In this document: positions 9,177 through 16,612 of the stretch, in pieces
Layout: the number at the start of each line of letters is the position of its first letter
Position numbering within the stretch: position 1 is the stretch's first letter
Assembly (NCBI GenBank): GCA_030650395.1
Contig: JAUSDY010000115.1
Location: 1 to 42,836, forward strand
DNA: 42,836 nt
Origin: Acidobacteriota bacterium
GTDB lineage: Bacteria; Acidobacteriota; Vicinamibacteria; Vicinamibacterales; UBA2999
Direction of reading: 5' to 3'
Position numbers and translations under genes: made by a program
The notes under the pieces: model-generated
What the model was told of the DNA's origin: nothing
Databases searched by the model: none
What the model saw: only the letters and a program-made list of their open reading frames with translations

Positions 9177-9667
9177 ATGAAATACGAGAAGCTGCTGCTC
9201 TGGCTCGGCCTGCTGATCTTCTCCTGGTGGTCGGTCTACACCCGCTACGTCGACCTGCACGGGTTCGATCTCGTCACCAACATGCCGTTCCGCGATCTGT
9301 CCCTCGAGCAATACGAGGACCGCAATCTATTTCACCAACGACTACCTGGTGATGCTCGGGTGGTTCGCCGGAGTCGTGGCGGTGCGGCGCCGGGCGTGGT
9401 TGCTCGCGGCACTCGCCACCTTCTTCACCGCATGGGCGAAGGAAACGGCGCTGCTGATCGTGTTTGTTGTTCCTCAATGTCCTCTGGTTCTGGGCTTACC
9501 TGGGGTGGCGCCGCAGCCAGCACCCCTTCGTCACCTCGCTCGCCGGCACCCTCGCCTGCTACGTCGTGATGGCGTGGACGGTGGTATACATTCGTGAGTT
9601 GCGGCACATGTTGCCGTTTACAATCCTTGTTCTGCCTCTCGCAGTTGCTGAGCTTGAAGGAGTGGTC
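9177..9667 (+). pseudogene. Degraded membrane-protein gene in three frames
   Basis: Three fragments of what looks like one polytopic membrane protein lie end to end in different frames. Frame A (9177 to about 9325) reads MKYEKLLLWLGLLIFSWWSV and continues to EQYEDR. Frame B (about 9328-9460) reads YFTNDYLVMLGWFAGVVAVR and then FFTAWAKETALLIV. Frame C (from about 9464) reads LFLNVLWFWAYLGW and ends with YVVMAWTVVYIRELRHMLPF. Two frameshifts, perhaps with internal deletions because the total is short, have destroyed it. The last fragment has no stop and runs into the S9 peptidase frame, so an automatic caller may wrongly extend that gene. The original family is not recognised; a glycosyltransferase-like or integral membrane protein is possible. 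Confidence 0.6.
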
Positions 9668-12115
9668 ATGCGCCGAATTGTTCTCGCCCTTGCCGTCATC
9701 GTTGGATCGGTCACGCTGGGTGCCCAGGCGCCAACCGCCCCGGGCCAGTCGGGCTACCTGCTGCCGCCGAAGGAGATTGTCGACATTCTCGACGCGGCGC
9801 CGCCGCCGATCGTCGAGTTGAGCCCCGCGCGAGCCGTGGTTGTGCTCCTGGAGCGCGCGAGCATGCCGACCATCGCCGAGCTGTCGCAGCCGATGCATCG
9901 GCTAGCCGGCGTTCGCATCAACCCGAAGACCAACGGCCAGCATCGGTCGGGCGCCAGCGTCTATCCCCGCTATCGCAGTCTCACGATGAAGGTGGTTGCT
10001 GACGGCTCGGAGCGAAAGGTCACGCTGCCGCCGTCGCCGGTGTTGGCGTGGATCGGCTTCTCGCCCGACGGCAAGCGCTTCGCATTCACGCAGCACCGCG
10101 ACAACGGCATCGAGCTGTGGATCGGCGATTCAACCACGGGACAGGCCAAGTCGGTCACGACCGCGCCATTGAACGCGGCGCTTGGAACGCCATGCGAATG
10201 GGTCGGCGACGGCGGATCGCTGCTGTGCGAGTTCGTGCCCGCCAGCCGCGGCGCGGCGCCATCGGCCGGCGTGCCAACCGGCCCCAACATCCAGGAACAT
10301 CGCGGCGGCATCGCGCCCGTCCGCACCTACCAGGACCTGCTTGCCAGCGCGCACGACGAAGCGCTCTTCGACTATTACGGCACCAGCCAGCTCGCGTTCG
10401 TCGACGCCGCGAGCGGTCAACGCACCGCGGTCGGCACGCCCGCGGTCTTCGCAACGGCGGCGCCGTCACCTGACGGTCAATTCATTCTCGTCCGTCGCGT
10501 GCGGCGCCCGTATTCCTGGCTCGTGCCGTACAACAATTTTCCGGCGAGCGTCGAGGTGTGGGATCGAAACGGCGCGCAGGCGAAGCTGGTGGCGCAGCTG
10601 CCGGTGGCCGACACCGTGCCCAACGGCGGCGTCCTGCCCGGGCCGCGCAGCTTCCAGTGGCAGCCGCTCGCGCCGGCGACAGTGGTGTGGGCGGAGGCGC
10701 TGGACAACGGCGACCCCAAGGCCAAGGTGCCACATCGTGACAGGGTGATGACGATGAGCGCGCCGTTCACGGCCGCTCCCTCCGAGATGGCGCGCACCGA
10801 GTACCGCTACGGCGGCGTCTCGTGGACCGACAGCGGCGTTGCCTTGTTGACCGAAAACGATCGGACACGGCGCTGGACGCGCACCTGGGTCGTCGACAAG
10901 CCCGGCGCCACGCCGCGCAAGCTGTGGGACCGTAGCCAGGAGGACTCGTACGGCAATCCTGGCGCGCCGCAGCGGCGTGAGCGCGCGTCGGGCGTCTCCA
11001 CCATCCGCCAGAGCGGCAACTCCATCTTCCTCGCCGGCGTTGGCGCCGCACCGGAAGGCGCGCGGCCGTTCATCGATCGGCTCGACCTCACCACGCTCAA
11101 GACCGAGCGCATGTTTCAGACCACCGGCCGCTCCTACGAGACCGTGTTGGGCGTGCTGTCCCCCGACGGTTCGACGATCCTGACGCGCTACGAGAGCCGC
11201 ACCGATCCGCCGAACGTCTACGTGCGCGACCTCAAGGCCGGCACGCGCCGGGCCCTCACGTCGTACGCCGATCCGGCGCCGCAGCTCAAGGGCATCCAGA
11301 AGCAGCTCGTCACCTACAAGCGGAACGACGGCGTCGAGCTCTCGGCGACGATCATCACGCCGCCAGGCTGGACGCCGGCACAGGGGCCGCTGCCGACGCT
11401 GCTCTGGGCGTATCCGCGCGAGTTCACGGATCCGGCCAACGCCGGCCAGGTCACCGGCTCCGCCGACCGCTACACGTCGATCGGCGGCGCGTCGCACCTG
11501 CTGTTCCTCACCCAGGGCTACGCCATCATCGACGACCCGACGATGCCGATTGTCGGACCGGGCGAGACGGCCAACGACACATATATCCAGCAGCTGGTGG
11601 CGAGCGCCCAGGCCGCGGTCGACCGGGCGGTGAGCCTCGGCGTCACCGATCGTAATCGGGTCGTCACGGGCGGCCACAGTTACGGCGGGTTCATGACTGC
11701 CAACCTGCTGGCCCATTCCGACATCTTCCGCGCCGGCCTGGCGCGCAGCGGCGCCTACAACCGCACGCTGACGCCGTTCGGCTTCCAGAACGAACAACGC
11801 ACGTTTTGGGAGGTGCCGCAGATTTACTCGGCGATGTCGCCGTTCAACTTCGCGCATAAGGTCAACGAGCCGATCCTCCTGATCCACGGCGAAGCCGACG
11901 ACAACAGCGGCACGTTCCCGATCCAGTCGGAACGGTTCTACATGGCGCTCAAGGGGCACGGCGCGACCGTCCGCTACGTGACGCTGCCGTTCGAGGCGCA
12001 CGGCTACGCGGCGCGTGAATCAATCCTGCACACCGTCGCGGAGATGCTGAACTGGGCGAACGAGTTCGCGAAGAACGCCAAGCCGCGGACCACCACCACG
12101 AGCCAGCAGCAGTAA
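9668..12115 (+). CDS. S9 family prolyl oligopeptidase, glutamyl endopeptidase-like
   Basis: This 815-residue secreted serine peptidase of the S9D (glutamyl endopeptidase, GEP) type has a signal peptide MRRIVLALAVIVGSVTLGAQ, a beta-propeller-like region to about residue 530, and a C-terminal alpha/beta hydrolase domain. The catalytic triad is visible: GGHSYGG with S671, HGEADDNSG with D744, and EAHGYAARES with H778. The start at ATG 9668 is preferred because GGAG lies 6 bp upstream and a signal peptide begins there; the frame is also open upstream through a decayed membrane gene. The MetF-like gene follows 3 bp after the stop. The likely role is cleavage of peptides in the periplasm. Confidence 0.92.
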   Translation: MRRIVLALAVIVGSVTLGAQAPTAPGQSGYLLPPKEIVDILDAAPPPIVELSPARAVVVLLERASMPTIAELSQPMHRLAGVRINPKTNGQHRSGASVYPRYRSLTMKVVADGSERKVTLPPSPVLAWIGFSPDGKRFAFTQHRDNGIELWIGDSTTGQAKSVTTAPLNAALGTPCEWVGDGGSLLCEFVPASRGAAPSAGVPTGPNIQEHRGGIAPVRTYQDLLASAHDEALFDYYGTSQLAFVDAASGQRTAVGTPAVFATAAPSPDGQFILVRRVRRPYSWLVPYNNFPASVEVWDRNGAQAKLVAQLPVADTVPNGGVLPGPRSFQWQPLAPATVVWAEALDNGDPKAKVPHRDRVMTMSAPFTAAPSEMARTEYRYGGVSWTDSGVALLTENDRTRRWTRTWVVDKPGATPRKLWDRSQEDSYGNPGAPQRRERASGVSTIRQSGNSIFLAGVGAAPEGARPFIDRLDLTTLKTERMFQTTGRSYETVLGVLSPDGSTILTRYESRTDPPNVYVRDLKAGTRRALTSYADPAPQLKGIQKQLVTYKRNDGVELSATIITPPGWTPAQGPLPTLLWAYPREFTDPANAGQVTGSADRYTSIGGASHLLFLTQGYAIIDDPTMPIVGPGETANDTYIQQLVASAQAAVDRAVSLGVTDRNRVVTGGHSYGGFMTANLLAHSDIFRAGLARSGAYNRTLTPFGFQNEQRTFWEVPQIYSAMSPFNFAHKVNEPILLIHGEADDNSGTFPIQSERFYMALKGHGATVRYVTLPFEAHGYAARESILHTVAEMLNWANEFAKNAKPRTTTTSQQQ

Positions 12116-12118
12116 TTC

Positions 12119-12988
12119 TTGTCCTCTTATCTCTCGCTGCTACGGCGCGAGCCCGCCAGTGTCGTCGCCGTCGAGCTCCGCCCCCCGCGGGCAGAGCTCG
12201 AAGCGGCGGCAGGTATGGACGCGTGGATCGACGCGTACCACGCGATCCGGTCGCTCACCCGCCACGAAGTCCGCGTGATGCTGACCGACAGCGCCGTCGG
12301 GGCGCAGGAAGAAAATAACCTTCGCCACCTCGTTGCCAATCTCGGCGACAGCGTCGACCGCAGCCGGATCATCCCGTTTCTGACGACCAAGCACTCGCTC
12401 GAATTCTGCCTGGCGTATGCCGACCAGACCGCGCAAAGCGGGTTTCCGTCGCTGGTCGTCCTCGGCGGCGACAAGCATGTCGGCCGGCCGCGCTGCCTTG
12501 AACATGCGTGGCAATTGCGCCAGTTGATTCGCGGCCGGCACCCCGAGCTCGAGCTCGGCGGTTGGGCGAATCCAACGGCGGATCCCAAGGGGCAGGTCGA
12601 GTTCCTGCTGCAGCCCGATGTGAGCGCGGATTTCTACCTGACGCAGATCGTCTCGCACCATCAGGCCGACCGGGTCGAGGCGTTTCTCGACGCCGCCCGC
12701 AATAACGGGCTGGAGCTGCCGGGCGTGTTCGGCGTGTTCTTCTATCGCAGCGCCAACCCGAAGACGCTGCAGATACTCAACCAGTTCCTGCCGGTCCCAA
12801 TCGAACCGCTGACGAAGGAGTTCGCCGAAGGCGCCACGCCCATCGACATCTGCGCCAGGACCATCCGCAAGCTGATCGACCTCGGCGCCCGCCATTTTTA
12901 TGTCAGCAATTTGCCCGTGAAGAAGACAGCAGCGACTTTGAATGCGATACTGGAAAAAGCCGCGATCACGGCCCACTTGAAACTGTAA
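12119..12988 (+). CDS. MetF-like methylenetetrahydrofolate reductase family protein
   Basis: This 289-residue protein has the length and TIM-barrel features of MTHFR, which reduces 5,10-methylene-THF to 5-methyl-THF with FAD. The N-terminal AVELRPPR (E19) matches the FEFFPP catalytic-Glu motif of MetF. Later segments VVLGGDKH, GGWANP and FYLTQIVSHH (FFxTQ equivalent) fit the family. Similarity is partial, so a MetF paralogue with another folate or flavin role is possible. The start is TTG 3 bp after the peptidase stop, implying cotranscription. The last codons (AHLKL, stop) lie inside an AACTTGAAACT microrepeat. A PLP aminotransferase gene follows 70 bp downstream. Confidence 0.75.
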   Translation: MSSYLSLLRREPASVVAVELRPPRAELEAAAGMDAWIDAYHAIRSLTRHEVRVMLTDSAVGAQEENNLRHLVANLGDSVDRSRIIPFLTTKHSLEFCLAYADQTAQSGFPSLVVLGGDKHVGRPRCLEHAWQLRQLIRGRHPELELGGWANPTADPKGQVEFLLQPDVSADFYLTQIVSHHQADRVEAFLDAARNNGLELPGVFGVFFYRSANPKTLQILNQFLPVPIEPLTKEFAEGATPIDICARTIRKLIDLGARHFYVSNLPVKKTAATLNAILEKAAITAHLKL

Positions 12989-13054
12989 ACTTGAAACTGA
13001 ACTGTGAACTGAAACTTCCAACTTACAACTTACAACTCTTAAACTTTCAACTAT
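12974..13054. repeat. AACTTGAAACTG/AACTTACAACTT microrepeats
   Basis: Degenerate direct repeats of an AACTTgaAACTg unit of about 12 nt begin in the last codons of the MetF-like gene and run to just before the aminotransferase start. The stop TAA is part of the repeat junction. The 3' half shifts to AACTTACAACTT and AACTCTTAAACTTT, resembling the AACTCTTAACTC family seen elsewhere in the window. No clear inverted arm. Confidence 0.7.
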
Positions 13055-13058
13055 TGCT

Positions 13059-14258
13059 ATGGGCAAGTTCTACGACTCCGTCCCCGTCTCCGCCATCGTC
13101 CGCATCCGCGACATGATGTATTCCGTCAAGGATCCGTTCCGCCTCGATCAGGGCGATGTCTCCTTCGACGCGCCCGACACGTTCAAGCAGGCCGTGGCGA
13201 AGGCGATGGTGGAGAACCGCACCCACTACCTGCCCACGCCGGGAATCCCAAGGCTCCGGCAGTTGTTCGCGGCCAAGATGCGCGACAAGAACGGCATCCC
13301 CGTCGAATCAGACGACGATGTCGTGATCACCAATGGCGGCACGCACGGGATCTACGCGGTGCTGCACGCGCTGCTCGAGCCGGGCGACGAGATGATCGTG
13401 CCCGATCCGGAGTGGCCGCCGACGATGGCGATTACGCAGGCGGCCGGCGGCGTGGCGGTACAGGTGCGCCTGCACGAGCGGCGTGGATGGCGGTGGGATC
13501 TGGACGAGGTCGAGCGCGCGATCACGCCGAAGACGCGCGTGCTCTATCTGAATTCTCCCAACAATCCCTCGGGCGGCATCCTGACGCGGGCCGAGATCGA
13601 GCGGCTGGCGGCGATTGCGCGCGAGCGGGATTTGTGGGTGCTGTCGGACGAAGCGTACGAAGACATCATCTACAACGGCGAGCACGTCAGCATCGCGTCG
13701 CTGCCGGGCATGTACGAGCGCACCATTCCCATCTACACGATGAGCAAGTCGTACGCGATTACCGGCGTGCGGGTCGGCTACTTCGCCATCAAGGACAAGA
13801 AGATGCGCGACCGCGCGACCAAGATAGTGCTGTACACCACGAGCAACGTCTCGTCGATCGCCCAGTACGGCGCGGTAGGCGCCCTCGAAGGCTCGCAGGA
13901 CTGCATCACCGAGTTCAGGAAAGAGCTGCTCGATAGGCGCGACTTCTTTTACAAGGGGCTGGCCGAGGCGGCGCCCGGCGTGTTCTCCGGCGACGCGCCG
14001 GACGGCGCGTTCTACGCGTTCGTCAAGATCAACGCCGCGTGGGCCAAAGACGCGGGCATTGCCGGCGACTCGCTGTCGTGGGCGATGGCTGAGCACCTGA
14101 TCAAGCACGCGCGGATCGGCTGCGTGCCGGGCGTGGATTTCGGCCCGAACTGCGAAGGCTACATGCGCTTCTGTACTGGACGCGGGCGGGACGAGCTCAC
14201 CGGAGCTCTGGCGTCGATGAAGGAAACGTTTGCCTCGATCGCAGCCCGAACTGCCTGA
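13059..14258 (+). CDS. Class I/II PLP aminotransferase
   Basis: This is a fold-type I PLP enzyme of the aspartate aminotransferase family, 399 residues. Visible features: TPGIPRLRQLFAAKM near residue 60, the cofactor-binding GGTHGIYAVLHALLEPGD, the substrate region NSPNNPSGG, the PLP-contact DEAYEDIIY, the Schiff-base lysine K230 in MSKSYAITGVRVGY, and a C-terminal RFCTGRG arginine that would bind the alpha-carboxylate. It is cytoplasmic. The substrate cannot be fixed from sequence; aspartate/glutamate or aromatic amino acids are likely. It lies downstream of the MetF-like gene, separated by a microrepeat array. A more distant paralogue of the same superfamily lies at 40793-42004. Confidence 0.92.
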   Translation: MGKFYDSVPVSAIVRIRDMMYSVKDPFRLDQGDVSFDAPDTFKQAVAKAMVENRTHYLPTPGIPRLRQLFAAKMRDKNGIPVESDDDVVITNGGTHGIYAVLHALLEPGDEMIVPDPEWPPTMAITQAAGGVAVQVRLHERRGWRWDLDEVERAITPKTRVLYLNSPNNPSGGILTRAEIERLAAIARERDLWVLSDEAYEDIIYNGEHVSIASLPGMYERTIPIYTMSKSYAITGVRVGYFAIKDKKMRDRATKIVLYTTSNVSSIAQYGAVGALEGSQDCITEFRKELLDRRDFFYKGLAEAAPGVFSGDAPDGAFYAFVKINAAWAKDAGIAGDSLSWAMAEHLIKHARIGCVPGVDFGPNCEGYMRFCTGRGRDELTGALASMKETFASIAARTA

Positions 14259-14303
14259 CGTGATCGTCGCGGCAGCGACTGTGCTATCCTCGCCGATCCC
14301 GCT

Positions 14304-16577
14304 ATGATCGCACGGCTCGGCTCCGTGGCGTTGGTTGCGCTGCTCGCCGCTCCGCTCGCTACCACCGAAGACGGGGTGTTCGCCCATCAAGACGGCGCCC
14401 CGGCTCTCACCTTCTCGCGTGACATCGCGCCGATTGTCTTCGAGCGTTGCGCAGGCTGTCACCGGCCGGGCCAGGCGGGCCCGTTCAGCTTGCTGACCTA
14501 CAACGATGTGCGCAGGCGCGCCCGGCAGATCGTCGACGTGACGCGGCGCGGCTACATGCCGCCATGGAAGCCGGTCGCTGGCTACGGGGGACCCTTCCTC
14601 GAAGAGCGGCGCCTCACCGATGAGGAGATCCAGATAATCGCGCGGTGGGTCGATCGGGGAGCGCCCGAAGGCGATCCCGCGGATTTGCCCCGGAGGCCGG
14701 ACTGGCCGGAAGCCTGGCGACTTGGCCCACCGAACTTCGTCGTCACGATGGCGGAACCCTACCGGCTGCGCGCCGACGGACCGTCCGCCTTTCGCAACTT
14801 CGTGATCCCGATCCCGATCACGGAAACCAAGTACGTGGCCGGACTTGAGTACAGCCCCGGCAACGCGCGAGTGGTTCATCACGCCAATCTGCGCATCGAT
14901 CAGACGCGCTCGTCTCGGGAGCTGGACGAAGCCGATCCCCTGCCGGGCTACGAAGGCCGGCTCAGCGCCGCGGCCCAGTACCCCGACGGCTATTTTCTTG
15001 GATGGACGCCCGGCCAGTTGCCCCGGCTTGCCCTCAAGGGGATGGCCTGGCGGCTCGATCCGGGCAGCGATTTGGTGGTGCAGGTCCACATGCAGCCGTC
15101 CGGCCGCTCTGAGATTCTCCAGTCCAGCATCGGGTTGTACTTCACCGACGATCCGCCCGGACGCACGCCGATGATGCTGCGCCTGGGCCGACACAACATC
15201 GACATCCCGCCGGGCGCGTCGTCTTATGTGACGTCGGACCACTACCGGCTGCCGGTTGACGTCGAGGTGCACGTCGTCCAGCCGCACGCCCACTACCGCG
15301 CGCGTGACGTCAAAGGGTTCGCGGTGCTGCCCGACGGGACCAGGCGGTGGCTCATCTACATCGACGACTGGGACTTCAACTGGCAGGACGTCTATCGGTA
15401 CGCAGAGCCACTCGCTCTCCCGAAGGGGACGATCGTCGGAATGGAGTTCACGTACGACAACTCGGAGGGGAATCCACGCGACCCGGACCGGCCGCCCCGC
15501 CGCGTGCTCTTGGGGGAAGAGTCCAATGATGAGATGGGCAATCTCTGGCTCCAGGTCCTGACCCAATCGGCCGCCGACCGGCAGACGCTCTTCAACGATT
15601 ACCGTCCCAAGATGCTCGCGGAGGACGCGGTCGGCTACGAAACGATGCTGCTTGCCGACCCGAAAGACGCCAGCCTTCACACCGATGCGGCGTTGATCTA
15701 CTGGGACCTCGGCCAAGCCGATCGCGCCATCGCGCATTACGAGGCGGCGATCGCGATGGAACCCGACACTGTCAGGACACGGTACAACTTCGCGACGCTG
15801 CTGGCTGAACAGCGCCGTTTCGACGAAGCCGCGGCGCACTTCCGCAAGGCGATCGCGCTGCGACCAGATCACGCCGAGACGCACAACAACCTTGGTGCCG
15901 TCTTGTGGGCGCAAGAGCGGTTCGGCGAGGCGCTCGAGCAGTTCTCAGAGGCACTCGGCCTCGACCCGAAGAATTTCCGGGCGCACAACAACGTCGGCCA
16001 TGCCCTGGCGTCGCGCGGGCGCGTCGCCGAGGGAATCGGCCACTACCGGGACGCGCTGGCGCTCAATCCCGACTTCGCGGACGCGCACGTCAACCTCGGG
16101 CGGGCCCTGGCCTCGCAGGGCCGCTTCGCGGACGCCGGGCGCCACCTGCGGGAGGCGCGCCGCGCGGCTCCGAACTGGGCGGTGCCGATGGCGGATCTGG
16201 CGTGGCTTCTCGCGACGGCGCCCGACGAACGTCTGCGCCAGCCGGATGAAGCGGTGCGCCTTACGGAGCAGGCGGCCGAGCTGACGGGACGGCAGAACAT
16301 CGCGGCGCTCGATGCGCTGGCGGCCTCGTACGGCGCGGCGCGCCGCTTCGAAGAGGCGGTGGCCGCTCAAGAAGCGGCGGTCGCGCTCGCGGTCGCGGCC
16401 GGCGTGCCGCGGCTGGCCGGCGAGCTGCGAGCGCGCCTCGAGCGGTATCGCAAGCGGGAGCCGTTCGTCGATCGGCGGTGGGTGCCTCCGAAGGAGGAGT
16501 GGGATGAGCAAAAAAAGAGCGGGCTGGTGGACGTCCGCCAGCCCGCTCTGGAGGGATGCGTAGGTCGCCTCGCCTAG
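14304..16577 (+). CDS. Cytochrome c / PHM-like copper monooxygenase / TPR fusion
   Basis: This exported 757-residue protein combines three modules. Residues 1-20 are a signal peptide. A heme c site C49-A-G-C52-H53 follows, within the DIAPIVFERCAGCHRPGQ context typical of acidobacterial cytochromes. Residues 140-430 resemble the copper type II ascorbate-dependent monooxygenase (peptidylglycine hydroxylase) core: VVHHAN (H192, H193), VQVHMQ (H262), QPHAHY (H328, H330) and NDEMGNLW (M411). The spacing is close to PHM H107/H108/H172/H242/H244/M314. Residues about 440-640 are TPR repeats (YNFATLLAEQRRFDEAAAHF and similar). Copper ligation is inferred by spacing; the substrate is unknown. The 3' end contains the terminator of the convergent gene. 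Confidence 0.85.
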   Translation: MIARLGSVALVALLAAPLATTEDGVFAHQDGAPALTFSRDIAPIVFERCAGCHRPGQAGPFSLLTYNDVRRRARQIVDVTRRGYMPPWKPVAGYGGPFLEERRLTDEEIQIIARWVDRGAPEGDPADLPRRPDWPEAWRLGPPNFVVTMAEPYRLRADGPSAFRNFVIPIPITETKYVAGLEYSPGNARVVHHANLRIDQTRSSRELDEADPLPGYEGRLSAAAQYPDGYFLGWTPGQLPRLALKGMAWRLDPGSDLVVQVHMQPSGRSEILQSSIGLYFTDDPPGRTPMMLRLGRHNIDIPPGASSYVTSDHYRLPVDVEVHVVQPHAHYRARDVKGFAVLPDGTRRWLIYIDDWDFNWQDVYRYAEPLALPKGTIVGMEFTYDNSEGNPRDPDRPPRRVLLGEESNDEMGNLWLQVLTQSAADRQTLFNDYRPKMLAEDAVGYETMLLADPKDASLHTDAALIYWDLGQADRAIAHYEAAIAMEPDTVRTRYNFATLLAEQRRFDEAAAHFRKAIALRPDHAETHNNLGAVLWAQERFGEALEQFSEALGLDPKNFRAHNNVGHALASRGRVAEGIGHYRDALALNPDFADAHVNLGRALASQGRFADAGRHLREARRAAPNWAVPMADLAWLLATAPDERLRQPDEAVRLTEQAAELTGRQNIAALDALAASYGAARRFEEAVAAQEAAVALAVAAGVPRLAGELRARLERYRKREPFVDRRWVPPKEEWDEQKKSGLVDVRQPALEGCVGRLA
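16510..16549 (-). terminator. Rho-independent terminator for the Oar-like gene
   Basis: AGAGCGGGCTGG (16516-16527) pairs perfectly with CCAGCCCGCTCT (16538-16549); a 10-base loop can add two or three more pairs. On the minus strand the stem is followed by seven T residues (complement of A 16510-16516). It therefore ends the minus-strand transporter transcript, whose stop is at 16613. It lies entirely inside the last codons of the convergent plus-strand gene and has no T-run on that strand. Confidence 0.88.
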
Positions 16578-16612
16578 GCCGGGCCCCCGGCGCGGCAGCC
16601 GCGCTGGGGTGG

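Noticed and set aside
13308-15914. 868-codon minus-strand open frame
   Set aside because: It is antisense to the aminotransferase and the cytochrome/TPR gene, has Arg/Val/Asp-rich shadow composition and no motif. The long antisense frames at 2215-3582, 10466-12001, 16556-17980, 18035-19300, 26719-28755, 29934-31382 and 35195-36523 were rejected for the same reason.
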